NCBI GenBank assembly: GCA_014860355.1
Contig: JACZJV010000001.1
Coordinates: 1-61,251, forward strand
Source: Burkholderiales bacterium
Lineage (GTDB): Bacteria > Pseudomonadota > Gammaproteobacteria > Burkholderiales > SG8-39
DNA length: 61,251 nt
Reading direction: 5' to 3'
The position numbers and the translations under genes are program-made. Of this stretch, positions 53,057 through 61,251 are shown in pieces (the first letter of the stretch is position 1; each line of letters starts with the position of its first letter). The notes beneath the pieces are model-generated. The model was not told the origin of the DNA. It saw only the letters and a list, made by a program, of their open reading frames with translations, and ran no database searches.

Positions 53057-53740
53057 GTGAGTACCGACCTCGCCCTGATCCGCTTGCTGCAACTCTCCAG
53101 TCCGACCCTGCCGGTCGGCGCCTACAGCTATTCGCAGGGGCTGGAAGCCGCGGTCGAGGCCGGTATCGTGCGCGACGCGACCAGCGCCGGGCGCTGGATC
53201 GGCGACGTGCTCGCCTATGCGCTCGCGCGCCTGGAAGCACCGGTATGGTGGCGCCTGCATGCGGCATGGTCCGATGGCGATATGCCGCGGGTGGCGCACT
53301 GGAACGACTTTTTCCGCAGCACACGCGAGAGCGCAGAACTGCGCGCGGAAACGCTGCAGATGGGCTATTCGCTGCAACGGCTGCTGCTCGAAACGGGCGA
53401 GTTCGACCAGCAATCGCTGGCGCAGCTGCGCGGGCTCGGCGAAATCACTTTTCCCGCAGCCTTCGCTTACTCGGTAGTGAAATGGGAAATTCCGGCGCGC
53501 AACGCGCTGATCGCCTATCTGTGGGCGTGGCTGGAGAACCAGGTCATGGCGGCGCTGAAATCGGTGCCGCTGGGCCAGACCGACGGCCAGCGCCTGCTGC
53601 TGTCGCTGGCCGCACGGCTGCCCGGCATCGTCGATGCCGCCTGCGCGCTCCCCGACGACGATCTATGCAACTACACGCCGGGTTTGGCGATACTGTGCAG
53701 CCGGCACGAAACCCAGTACAGCCGGCTGTTTCGATCTTAG
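53057..53740 (+). CDS. ureF: urease accessory protein UreF
   Basis: The 227-residue UreF links UreD-bound apo-urease to UreG. It has [20 protein letters not shown] at the start, then [11 protein letters not shown] and [20 protein letters not shown], and ends with [14 protein letters not shown] at 53057 is the best start. It is separated from ureE by 4.6 kb of unrelated genes. The ~250-bp gap upstream must hold its promoter; no clear box is recognised. Confidence 0.95.
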   Translation: MSTDLALIRLLQLSSPTLPVGAYSYSQGLEAAVEAGIVRDATSAGRWIGDVLAYALARLEAPVWWRLHAAWSDGDMPRVAHWNDFFRSTRESAELRAETLQMGYSLQRLLLETGEFDQQSLAQLRGLGEITFPAAFAYSVVKWEIPARNALIAYLWAWLENQVMAALKSVPLGQTDGQRLLLSLAARLPGIVDAACALPDDDLCNYTPGLAILCSRHETQYSRLFRS

Positions 53741-53754
53741 GAGCGGTACAAGAC

Positions 53755-54399
53755 ATGGTCAAAGCGCAAAGAACCACGAACCCCGACGCGCAACGCGCCA
53801 ATCCGCTGCGGGTCGGCATCGGCGGCCCGGTGGGTTCGGGCAAGACCGCCCTTGCCCTGTCGCTGTGCCGGGCGCTGCGCGACAAGTATCAACTGGGCGT
53901 GGTGACCAACGACATCTACACCGAGGAGGATGCGCAGTTCCTGGTGAAGAACGGCGCGCTCGCCCCCGAGCGCATCATCGGCGTCGAGACGGGCGGCTGC
54001 CCGCACACCGCCATCCGCGAGGACGCCTCGATCAACCTCGAAGCGGTGGCGCGGTTGAACCGCGCGTTCGACGACCTGGACATCATATTCATCGAATCCG
54101 GCGGCGACAACCTCGCCGCCACCTTCAGCCCTGAACTCTCCGACCTGACGCTTTACGTGATCGACGTCGCCGCCGGCGACAAGATACCGAGAAAGGGTGG
54201 ACCGGGCATCATGAAATCCGACCTGCTGGTGATCAACAAGATCGACCTTGCGCCCATGGTCGGTGCTTCGCTCGAAGTCATGGAGCGCGACGCGAAGAAG
54301 ATGCGCGGCGGGCGTCCGTTCGTATTCACCAATCTGAAGACCGGACAGGGTTTGGACACCATCGTCGGCTTCATTGAGCGCCAGGGCCTGATGCAGTGA
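53755..54399 (+). CDS. ureG: urease accessory GTPase UreG
   Basis: This 214-residue SIMIBI-class GTPase powers nickel insertion into urease. It has the P-loop [14 protein letters not shown], then [13 protein letters not shown], the metal-binding Cys-Pro-His in [33 protein letters not shown] and the NKID GTP-specificity motif. ATG at 53755 follows GGAGCGG. It lies 14 bp after ureF. Confidence 0.98.
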   Translation: MVKAQRTTNPDAQRANPLRVGIGGPVGSGKTALALSLCRALRDKYQLGVVTNDIYTEEDAQFLVKNGALAPERIIGVETGGCPHTAIREDASINLEAVARLNRAFDDLDIIFIESGGDNLAATFSPELSDLTLYVIDVAAGDKIPRKGGPGIMKSDLLVINKIDLAPMVGASLEVMERDAKKMRGGRPFVFTNLKTGQGLDTIVGFIERQGLMQ

Positions 54400-54401
54400 A
54401 T

Positions 54402-54835
54402 CCGCTACGCGCATCAGCCATCCGGCGCCGATAGCGGTCGGCGCGCCGTTCGCGCTGTCCTTGGACACCGCGAGCCAGGTGGCGCTGTTTTCCCTCACGG
54501 CGAAGAGCCTGTCGGGCTGGGCATTCGCCGCAATTCTGGGTGTCACATTCATGCTGGGGATGATGAGCACCGACGGCGTCAACGGACTGTGGGTCGCGCG
54601 GTTGCTCGCTCGCGCCGACCGGCGCGCCCTGATCGCATCGCGCGTGATGGGCCTGTCAATCGCCGGCCTGTCGCTGCTGGTTGGCAGCTACGGCCTGGCG
54701 CGACTGCTCTTTCCCGCCTTTGCCAGCCCCGCGCCGGAACGCGAACTGCTGCTCGGCTGCGCCGCGGCAGCCATCGTCGGCTTGAGCTTCGTGATCGGCC
54801 TGCGCCTCGCGCCGGCCCGGGCGCCGCAGACGTAA
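54402..54835 (+). pseudogene. 5'-truncated nickel/cobalt permease (HoxN/NicO-like)
   Basis: The frame open from inside the ureG end reads TRISHPAPIAVGAPFALSLD, then TASQVALFSL and AFAAILGVTFMLGMM-STDGVNG, and closes at TAA 54833-54835. The order LDTASQVALF followed by membrane helices and MxxxDGxNG matches the C-terminal half of NiCoT-type nickel permeases. The N-terminal half, with the nickel-binding HX4DH helix, is missing. A TTG at 54461 could start a residual protein, but transport is unlikely. Confidence 0.6.
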
Positions 54836-54917
54836 CTCGGCCCCGGCCGGCACGCTGCTCCGAACGGGAACAAGCGCAGGACGGGGCCGAAAGTGGCTAC
54901 GGCGCTTTGCGCGCGAC

Positions 54918-56129
54918 CTACTTGCCCAACACCTCGCCGAAACGCACCCACTGCTTGCCGTCGAAGCGTGCCAGTTGCTCCGCCTGAATCGGCGCGAAGT
55001 CGGTCGCGCTGGTGTTGATCTTGATCCCCGGCAGGATAAGGGTGGGGGCGAAATCCTTGAGGCTGGCCGCCTGCTTCATCACGTTTTCGCGTGTGAGGTT
55101 GTCGCCGCATTGCTTGAGTACCTGTACCAGCGTCTGCGCCACCGCATATCCGTACACATTGCTCGCGTCCTTGACGTTGCCATCCGGATAATATTTCGCC
55201 ATGAAGGCGAACCAGTCTTTCATGCCTTGGTCGTCTTTCCACGCGCTGTCCTGCGAATCCTTGAGATACGCAGTGGTGATCAGTCCTACGGATTTCTCCA
55301 GGCCTGCGGGCACCAGCACGGAACCGATCGAAGCACCGACGTTGTTCACATAGTGCACCGGCTTCCAACCGATGTCGTAGGTCTTGCGGATCGCCATGGC
55401 GGAAAACTTGGGAGTGGCAATGTTCACGAAGACATTGGCACCTGATCCCTGCAGCTGCACGATCTGCGAGTCAACGGTCGGATCGCTGGTTTCGTAGGAA
55501 ACCTTGGCCACGATCAGCGTTTTTGCCTTGGCGCCGAGTTCGTCTTCCAAGCCCTTCAGCAGATCCTTGCCGTAGTCGTCGTTCTGGTAGAGCACGGCGA
55601 TTTTCGCATCCGGCTTGGTCTGCAGGATGTGCTTGGCGTATATCGTGCCCTCGGTCTGGTAATTGGGCTGCCAGCCCATGGTCCATGGAAAGTGCTGCGG
55701 GTCGTTCCATTTGGTCGCCCCGGTGGCGACGAACAGCTGCGGCACTTTCTTCGCGTTCATGTACTTGTGGATTGCCGAGTTCGACGGCGTGCCCAGGGAC
55801 TGGAATACGAACAGCACCTGGTCCTGTTCGACCAGCCGCCGCGCCATCTCCACCGCCTTCGGCGGGCTGTAGCCGTCATCCACGCTGACGAAATTGATCA
55901 TGCGCCCGTTGATGCCGCCCTCTTCGTTTATTTTCTTGAAGTACGCGGCTTGGACCTTGCCGATGGTGCCGTAGGCCGAGGCCGGGCCGCTGTAAGGCAT
56001 GATGTTGCCGATCTTGATTTCCTTGTCGGTGGCGCCGGTATCGTATTTCTTCTGCGCCAGTGCAGACGATGCGCCGAGCGCAAGCCCGGCGATCACAGTT
56101 GCTGAGACTAACAATTGCCTGGTTGACAT
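54918..56129 (-). CDS. livK: branched-chain amino acid/amide ABC substrate-binding protein
   Basis: The 403-residue exported receptor has a Sec signal peptide (MSTRQLLVSATVIAGLALGA, cleavage after SALAQ) and a Peripla_BP_6 fold: IKIGNIMPYSGPASAYGTIG, FVSVDDGYSPPKAVEMARRL, IAVLYQNDDYGKDLLKGLED and ETSDPTVDSQIVQLQGSGAN. AAGGAGGT lies at ideal distance from the ATG. It is the last gene of livGFHMK, preceded by a hairpin leader. Specificity (amino acids, amides or aromatic acids) cannot be read; the symbol marks family only. Confidence 0.88.
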   Translation of the reverse strand: MSTRQLLVSATVIAGLALGASSALAQKKYDTGATDKEIKIGNIMPYSGPASAYGTIGKVQAAYFKKINEEGGINGRMINFVSVDDGYSPPKAVEMARRLVEQDQVLFVFQSLGTPSNSAIHKYMNAKKVPQLFVATGATKWNDPQHFPWTMGWQPNYQTEGTIYAKHILQTKPDAKIAVLYQNDDYGKDLLKGLEDELGAKAKTLIVAKVSYETSDPTVDSQIVQLQGSGANVFVNIATPKFSAMAIRKTYDIGWKPVHYVNNVGASIGSVLVPAGLEKSVGLITTAYLKDSQDSAWKDDQGMKDWFAFMAKYYPDGNVKDASNVYGYAVAQTLVQVLKQCGDNLTRENVMKQAASLKDFAPTLILPGIKINTSATDFAPIQAEQLARFDGKQWVRFGEVLGK

Positions 56130-56158
56130 GCTGACCTCCTTCACATGAGTTACAAAAT

Positions 56159-56180
56159 GGGGAGACACGTCCCCTCACGC
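56159..56180 (-). promoter_or_regulatory. livK leader hairpin (related to urtB/ureD leaders)
   Basis: On the minus strand, GGGGA-CGTGTC-TCCCC within GCGTGAGGGGACGTGTCTCC is followed by CATTTTGTAAC, comparable with CGTCTTGTTAC after the urtB hairpin. It ends 29 bp before the livK ATG. Confidence 0.45.
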
Positions 56181-56263
56181 CTCTCTATATCAAAGGCCGT
56201 CGCAGTCCCGCACGAACGGCCTCAGAATCCTGTTTCGAACCAGGGAATGCCGATCAAGTTCCC

Positions 56264-57271
56264 CTAGGTCGGTCCGGCGCCGCCGGTCTTGCGCTTGATG
56301 CGTGCCCATGCGATGCGCACGGCGCCCGCCACGCCAGTCGGCATCACGTACATGAATCCGATCAGGAACACGCCGTAGATCGCCCAGGGCGCCGCCTTGG
56401 ATATCTGGTCGGCGATATTGGGTACGAACTGAATGAATATCGCGCCATAGATGGCACCCGGGATCGATGCCAGCCCGCCGATCACGATACCGACGAGAAA
56501 TGTGATGGAGAGAAAAATATTGAAGCTGTCGGGCGCGACGAACTGCACGGCGATCGCCCCCAGCGCGCCGGCGACGCCGGTGTACATCGCGCTCACGCCG
56601 AATGCGAGCGACTTGTACAGCGCACTGTTCACGCCCATCGCCTCCGCGGCGATCGGCTGGTCGCGAATGGCGACCAGAGAGCGCCCGACGCGGCCCCGCA
56701 GCAGGTTCCAGCCGAGCAGGAACATGACCAGCAGCACCGCCAGGGTGAAGTAATACAGCCACTGGTCCTGATTGATCGGCAGCCCGAACGGAGGGTCTGG
56801 TTTGATGATGACTATTCCCTGTACGCCGCCGGTCCAGTGTTCGAGATGCTTTTCCTTGAGCACCTGCGGCATGGATACGCCCAGCGCGAACGTGGCCAAA
56901 GCGAGATATAGCCCCTCGAGGCGCAATGCCGGCAGGCCGAACAAAAAGCCTGCCGCGAGGCAGACGACGCCGGCCACCGGCACGGTGAGGTAGTAGGGCA
57001 CGCCGAACCTGTCCATCAGAATCGCGGCGACGTAGGCGCCGATGGCGTAGAACGCGCCATGGCCAAGCGAAATCTGGCCGTTGTAGCCGGTGAGTATGTT
57101 CAGTCCCAGCAGCGCGATCGCGTACACCAGCACCAGCGTCAGCTGGAACGTACGGTAATTGCTTACCATGAACGGCAGAGCGCACACGATCAGCAGCAGC
57201 GCGACGAGGGCAATGATCCGGTTCTTGTTCATCGCGCTTGGGTCGGCACTCACGGGCGGTTTGATGGTCAT
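56264..57271 (-). CDS. livM: ABC transporter permease LivM
   Basis: The 335-residue permease has about nine membrane helices. Typical LivM segments are LNILTGYNGQISLGHGAFYA, GLYLALATFALGVSM, GRSLVAIRDQPIAAEAMGVN and GIVIGGLASIPGAIYGAIFI. It starts 4 bp after livH and pairs with it in the membrane. The start could be the ATG at 57271 or the internal ATG at residue 14. Confidence 0.93.
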   Translation of the reverse strand: MTIKPPVSADPSAMNKNRIIALVALLLIVCALPFMVSNYRTFQLTLVLVYAIALLGLNILTGYNGQISLGHGAFYAIGAYVAAILMDRFGVPYYLTVPVAGVVCLAAGFLFGLPALRLEGLYLALATFALGVSMPQVLKEKHLEHWTGGVQGIVIIKPDPPFGLPINQDQWLYYFTLAVLLVMFLLGWNLLRGRVGRSLVAIRDQPIAAEAMGVNSALYKSLAFGVSAMYTGVAGALGAIAVQFVAPDSFNIFLSITFLVGIVIGGLASIPGAIYGAIFIQFVPNIADQISKAAPWAIYGVFLIGFMYVMPTGVAGAVRIAWARIKRKTGGAGPT

Positions 57272-57275
57272 GCGT

Positions 57276-58151
57276 TCATACCCTGGTTACGTGCACTCTG
57301 CCGAACAGGCCCGAAGGCCGGACTACCAGGACCCCGACGATGAGCACCAGCGCGAACGCGAGCTTGAGTTCGTTGCCGATCACGTAGGCGCCGAGCAGGT
57401 TCTCCAGCACGCCGACGATAAACCCGCCGAGCACCGCGCCGCCGGGGTTGTCGATTCCACCCACCAGCGCCGACGCAAATGCGTAAAGCAGGATGCCCGC
57501 CATCATGTTCGGATCGAGATAGACCGTGGGCGCGACCATCATGCCGGCGATCGCGCCGATAGAAGCGGCCAGCCCCCAACCCAGGGCCAACATCCAGCCG
57601 ACGCGTATGCCGACCAGGCGGCTTGAATCGGGGTTCTGCGCCGCGGCGCGCATCGCCAGCCCCAGCGGTGTGAATCGGAAGAACGCGTACAACAGGACTA
57701 GCACCACCAGGGTGACACCGACAGCGCCGATCTGGTGCGCGGAAAACAAATGACTGCCCAGGTGTACCGGTTCCTTTGGGAAAGGGCTCGGAAACACCTT
57801 GATGGTGTAAGTGTAGATCCAGCCGGCGAGGCTGTTGAATATCACCAGCAGGCCGATGAATACCACCACGACCGAGAGCACCGGCGCCCGCTCCACCGGG
57901 CGCACGATGATGCGTTCGATCAGCACGCCGAGGACGAAGGCGATCGCGACCGTGAGGAAGAACGCCGGCCAGTAAGGCACGCCGGCGTTGATCAGGGTCC
58001 AGGCGATGTAGGTCGCGAACATGGCGATTTCGCCTTGGGCGAAATTCACGTGATGTGTCGCCTGGTAGATCATCACCAGCGCCAGCGCGAGGCTGGCGTA
58101 GATGCCGCCGGTGGCGAGACCGGCAAAAACCTGATTGAGGAAGGCGTCCAT
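57276..58151 (-). CDS. livH: ABC transporter permease LivH
   Basis: The 291-residue permease has MDAFLNQVFAGLATGGIYAS, then LALVMIYQATHHVNFAQGEI (the hydrophobic NFAQGE loop typical of LivH), GLAMRAAAQNPDSSRLVGIR and VGGIDNPGGAVLGGFIVGVL. It lies 15 bp after livF and forms the membrane channel with LivM. Confidence 0.94.
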   Translation of the reverse strand: MDAFLNQVFAGLATGGIYASLALALVMIYQATHHVNFAQGEIAMFATYIAWTLINAGVPYWPAFFLTVAIAFVLGVLIERIIVRPVERAPVLSVVVVFIGLLVIFNSLAGWIYTYTIKVFPSPFPKEPVHLGSHLFSAHQIGAVGVTLVVLVLLYAFFRFTPLGLAMRAAAQNPDSSRLVGIRVGWMLALGWGLAASIGAIAGMMVAPTVYLDPNMMAGILLYAFASALVGGIDNPGGAVLGGFIVGVLENLLGAYVIGNELKLAFALVLIVGVLVVRPSGLFGRVHVTRV

Positions 58152-58166
58152 AGCTTTTGCGCTGCC

Positions 58167-58880
58167 CTAGTAGCCCAGATACGAGCGCCGCACGGCGTCG
58201 TTGCTCCTGATTTCGGCCGAAGTGCCGGAAAGCACCACGCGGCCGGTTTCAATCAGATACGCGTGATCGGCCAGATCCAGGGCCATGGCCGCGTTCTGCT
58301 CCACCAGCAGGATGCTGACTTTCTCGCTCTGGTTGATCGCGCGCATGATGTCAAAAATTTCGCGCACGATCAGCGGCGCCAGGCCGAAGGACGGTTCGTC
58401 CAGCAGCAGCAGCCGCGGCCGCAGCATCAGCGCGCGCGACACCGCCAGCATCTGCTGTTCGCCCCCGGAGAGCGTGCCGGCCTGCTGATGGCGGCGCTCC
58501 TTCAGCCGCGGAAAGTAGCTGTAAATGCGCTCGAAGTCCTGCTCGACCGCGCGCCTGTCCTTGCGCACATAGGCACCCAGGCGCAGGTTCTCCTCGGTGC
58601 TCAGATTGACGAACGTGCCGCGGCCGTCGGGCACATGCGCAATGCCCAGGCGCACGATGTCCTCGGTCGCCCTGGTCTCGATGCGCGTGCCGGCGTAGCT
58701 GATTGCGCCCGTGGTCTGCACCATATTGCACAGCGCGCGCAGCGTGGTGGTCTTGCCCGCGCCGTTGGCGCCCAGCAGCGCCGTGATCGAACCCTCCTCC
58801 AGCGCGAAGTCGATGCCGTGCAGCACCCGCGTCTGCCCGTAGGCGGCGTGCAGCCCGGACACCTGCAGCAGCGCTGCCAT
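58167..58880 (-). CDS. livF: ABC transporter ATP-binding protein LivF
   Basis: The 237-residue ATPase has Walker A LLGANGAGKTTTLRAL, HVPDGRGTFVNLSTEENLRL typical of LivF, signature GTLSGGEQQMLAVSRAL, Walker B LLLLDEPSFGLAP and H-loop VSILLVEQNAAMALDLADH. ATG at 58880 shares one base with the livG stop (TGATG). Confidence 0.95.
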   Translation of the reverse strand: MAALLQVSGLHAAYGQTRVLHGIDFALEEGSITALLGANGAGKTTTLRALCNMVQTTGAISYAGTRIETRATEDIVRLGIAHVPDGRGTFVNLSTEENLRLGAYVRKDRRAVEQDFERIYSYFPRLKERRHQQAGTLSGGEQQMLAVSRALMLRPRLLLLDEPSFGLAPLIVREIFDIMRAINQSEKVSILLVEQNAAMALDLADHAYLIETGRVVLSGTSAEIRSNDAVRRSYLGY

Positions 58881-59671
58881 CAGGCGCTGGCCCCCAGGTA
58901 AGCCTCGACTACCTCGGGGTGCTGCTGCACCTGGGCCGGAGTGCCCTCGGCGATCTTGCGCCCGAAATTGAGCGCCACGACCTTGTCCGAGACGTCCATC
59001 ACCAGGCTCATGTGATGCTCGACCAGCAGCACGGTGACGCCGAGCCGGTCGCGGATATTGCGGATCAGCTTGCCGAGTGCGTCCACTTCCTCGTGATTGA
59101 GCCCGCTCGCCGGCTCGTCCAGCAGCAGCAGCCTGGGCTCGCTCGCGAGCGCGCGCGCCAGTTCGACCCGCTTCTGCGTTCCGAACGGCAGCTCGGACAC
59201 GCGCTTGCCGGCTACCGCCTCCAGTTTCAGGAACGCGATCAGTTCGCGCACTTTGTCGGCGGTCGCACGCTCCTCGCGCGCCACCCGCGGCAGGCGCAGG
59301 GCATTGGACAGAAAACCCGTGCTGGTGCGGCAGTGGCGCCCCAGCATGACGTTGTCGAGCACCGTCATGGTGCGAAACAGCGCCAGGTTCTGGAAGGTGC
59401 GGCCTATGCCCGCCGCGGCGATCCCGTGCCGCGGAATGTCCAGCAGCGGGCGGCCGTCGAACGCGATAGTGCCGCCCTGGTAGCGGTAGAGCCGCGACAG
59501 GCAGTTGAACAGGGTGGTCTTGCCCGCGCCGTTGGGGCCGATCAGGCCGGCGATCTGCCCCGGCGCGATGTCGAACGAGACGCTGTCCAGCGCGACGATG
59601 CCGCCGAAATGCACAGATACGCCTTCCACGGCCAGAAGGCGATTTCCGCCCCTCGCTGGTGTTTGCAGCAT
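58880..59671 (-). CDS. livG: ABC transporter ATP-binding protein LivG
   Basis: The 263-residue ATPase is the first gene of the livGFHMK unit. It has Walker A GPNGAGKTTLFNCL, GIGRTFQNLALFRTMTVLDN, signature ELPFGTQKRVELARAL (LivG-type), Walker B LLLLDEPASGLN and H-loop VLLVEHHMSLVMDVSD. I prefer ATG 59671 with AGGAGG at 5 bp over a TTG at 59692. The 234-bp gap to ppc must carry the operon promoter; no clear consensus was found. Confidence 0.95.
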   Translation of the reverse strand: MLQTPARGGNRLLAVEGVSVHFGGIVALDSVSFDIAPGQIAGLIGPNGAGKTTLFNCLSRLYRYQGGTIAFDGRPLLDIPRHGIAAAGIGRTFQNLALFRTMTVLDNVMLGRHCRTSTGFLSNALRLPRVAREERATADKVRELIAFLKLEAVAGKRVSELPFGTQKRVELARALASEPRLLLLDEPASGLNHEEVDALGKLIRNIRDRLGVTVLLVEHHMSLVMDVSDKVVALNFGRKIAEGTPAQVQQHPEVVEAYLGASA

Positions 59672-59905
59672 CCATCCTCCTATTGTCGGCAAGCGCCTCC
59701 CGGGGTCGGGCCCCGAATCGAACTTGCCGGGCCGTCCCGGTCTGTGCCGGAATTCGCCCGCTATTTCCGCCCCTTCTCTCTGGCCGGGGGCTTAGGCACC
59801 GCGGGCCCATACTTTCACAAATTCCGGCCTGCGTAAAGCGGCGAAGAATGGAGTCTTGACAGTTCCGGCGGAATTGGTTCGCCGCCGGCGGCCCGCGCAT
59901 CCGTG

Positions 59906-61251
59906 CTAGCCGCTGTTGCGCAGGCCGGCGGTAATTCCGTTGATGCTCAGGTGTATGCCGCGTTGCGTCAGGGCATCGGTGTCGCCGGCGCGATAGCGGC
60001 GCAGCAATTCGATCTGCAGGTGGTTGAGCGGATCGAGATAAGGGACGCGATTGCGGATGCTCTGCGCGAGTTCCGGATTGTCGGCGAGCAGCGCCGCCTG
60101 TCCGGTGATCTGCAGCAGATAGCGGATGGATTTGTTCAGTTCGGCGCCGATGCGCCCCAGCACGCGTTCGCGCAACTCGGCATCCTCGAGCAATTCGGCA
60201 TAGCGCGTTGCGATCGGCAGGTCGGTCTTCGCGAGCACCATGTCCATATTGGACACGACGCTGTGGAAGAACGGCCAGTCCCGGTACATCTGCTGCAGCG
60301 TGTCCATGCCTTGAGGGTTTTCGGCGAGCCAGGCTTCGACCGCGCTGGCGAAGCCGTACCAGCCGGGTAGCAGCACGCGGCATTGCGCCCAGCTGAACAC
60401 CCAGGGAATCGCGCGCAGATCCTCGATGCGCCAGCTCGCCTTGCGCGCAGACGGCCGGCTGCCGATGTTGAGCTGGGCGATCTCGGCAATCGGCGTGGTC
60501 ATGCGGAAGTAGTCGACGAATCCGGGCGTCTCGTAGACCAGCCGGCGATACGCCAGAAACGCATGCGCGCTGAGCGAGCGCATGACTTCCTCGTAACGGG
60601 CGCTCGCCCCGTTCGCAGCCCGCGCCTGCAGCAGGCTCGCCTCCAGCGTCGCGGCGACCAGGGTTTCCAGGTTCTCGCGCCCCAGCTGCGCGTCGGCGTA
60701 TTTGCTGTCGATGATCTCGCCCTGTTCGGTCAGGCGCAGCATGCCGTCCACGCTGCCCGGCGGCTGCGCCAGTATGGCCGCATAGGCGGGCCCGCCGCCG
60801 CGGCCGACGGAGCCGCCGCGGCCATGGAACAGGCGCAGGCGGATGCCGTGGTCGCGGAATACGCCGACCAGGCTCGTTTCGGCCTGGTACAGCGCCCAGT
60901 TGGCGGAAAGATAACCGCCGTCCTTGTTGCTGTCGGAGTAGCCGAGCATGATCTCCTGCACGTTTCCGCGTCCTTCGACCCAGTGCCGGTAGGTGTCGAG
61001 CGCGAACGCCGTCGACATGATGTCGCCGCAGCCCGCGAGGTCCGCAATGGTTTCGAACAAGGGGACGATGTTGAGCGCCAGCCGCGCCGGCTTGCCCGGC
61101 AGGAGCAGCCCGACTTCCTTCAGCAGTACGCCCACTTCGAGCAGGTCGCTTGCCGAGGCGCAATTCGAGATGATGTAGTTCTGGATCGCGGCCTCGCCGA
61201 AACGCGCATGGACCTCCGCAGCCGCCTGCAGAATCTCGAGCTCGCCGGCCG
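59906..61251 (-). CDS. ppc: phosphoenolpyruvate carboxylase, C-terminal part (start outside window)
   Basis: About 448 residues are visible to the stop; the N-terminus lies beyond the right edge. The enzyme carboxylates PEP to oxaloacetate, an anaplerotic step. Signature regions are [37 protein letters not shown], the conserved glycine loop, and the regulatory C-terminus [20 protein letters not shown] ending in Gly; the usual NTG or NTE terminal motif is replaced by NSG. A GC-rich GCCGCCGGCGGC palindrome lies just past the stop. Confidence 0.95.
   Translation of the reverse strand, partial: AGELEILQAAAEVHARFGEAAIQNYIISNCASASDLLEVGVLLKEVGLLLPGKPARLALNIVPLFETIADLAGCGDIMSTAFALDTYRHWVEGRGNVQEIMLGYSDSNKDGGYLSANWALYQAETSLVGVFRDHGIRLRLFHGRGGSVGRGGGPAYAAILAQPPGSVDGMLRLTEQGEIIDSKYADAQLGRENLETLVAATLEASLLQARAANGASARYEEVMRSLSAHAFLAYRRLVYETPGFVDYFRMTTPIAEIAQLNIGSRPSARKASWRIEDLRAIPWVFSWAQCRVLLPGWYGFASAVEAWLAENPQGMDTLQQMYRDWPFFHSVVSNMDMVLAKTDLPIATRYAELLEDAELRERVLGRIGAELNKSIRYLLQITGQAALLADNPELAQSIRNRVPYLDPLNHLQIELLRRYRAGDTDALTQRGIHLSINGITAGLRNSG

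Overview
The window is GC-rich and looks like a betaproteobacterial chromosome (Burkholderiales-like). This is inferred from gene content: a TsaC/Sua5-PurC-PurE-class II aldolase block, SapC, PEP carboxylase, a urtABCDE-ureDABCE cluster, GC-rich codon use and Liv-type ABC operons. No rRNA, CRISPR array, integrase or intact transposase was seen.

Layout. (1) 1-2.5 kb: an alpha/beta hydrolase running off the left edge, gene debris, and a Fic protein with a striking duplicated upstream repeat. (2) 2.6-7.6 kb: a NarL-type two-component pair divergent from a ten-haem OmcA/MtrC-like lipoprotein cytochrome. (3) 7.7-16.1 kb: an accessory zone with four toxin-antitoxin loci (one with a broken toxin), remnants of a UvrD-like helicase and a NERD protein, a sulfur-binding-type HNH endonuclease with two degraded 3' copies, and a nuclease-helicase/membrane-Mrr pair. 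A 7.15-kb part of it is bounded by 43-bp near-identical direct repeats covering the 3' end of tRNA-Ala(CGC), as expected for an island inserted at a tRNA. (4) 16.2-21.5 kb: housekeeping genes (sapC-like, tsaC, purC, purE, fba) and a fifth toxin-antitoxin pair. (5) 21.5-36.4 kb: an unassigned catabolic locus of oxidoreductases, aldolase-like enzymes, a TIM-barrel protein, a MetE-like protein, a CoxG-like protein, an FAD desaturase-like protein and an ABC importer split over three places. It carries its own TetR regulator, and four copies of the palindrome TTAACC-N4-GGTTAA sit at its promoters, which suggests one regulon. (6) 36.4-38.3 kb: pyruvate kinase and a small lipoprotein. (7) 38.4-54.8 kb: urea uptake and urease. 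A sigma-54-like promoter and an NtrC-like palindrome precede urtA; urtABCDE, ureDABCE and ureFG follow, but six unrelated genes separate ureE from ureF, and a nickel-permease remnant follows ureG. (8) 54.9-59.7 kb: a branched-chain amino-acid/amide-type ABC operon livGFHMK. (9) 59.9 kb to the end: the C-terminal part of PEP carboxylase.

Two kinds of unexplained structure stand out. Three intergenic elements of about 170-190 bp (23.4, 28.8 and 43.7 kb) share an ordered set of three hairpins; the arms of the first two hairpins are about 21 bp and vary with base pairing largely kept. Separately, a short GGGGA...TCCCC hairpin with related flanks lies just upstream of urtB, ureD and livK. With the TetR-controlled locus, these are the best candidates for undescribed biology. 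All function calls come from reading the sequence; no database search was possible.
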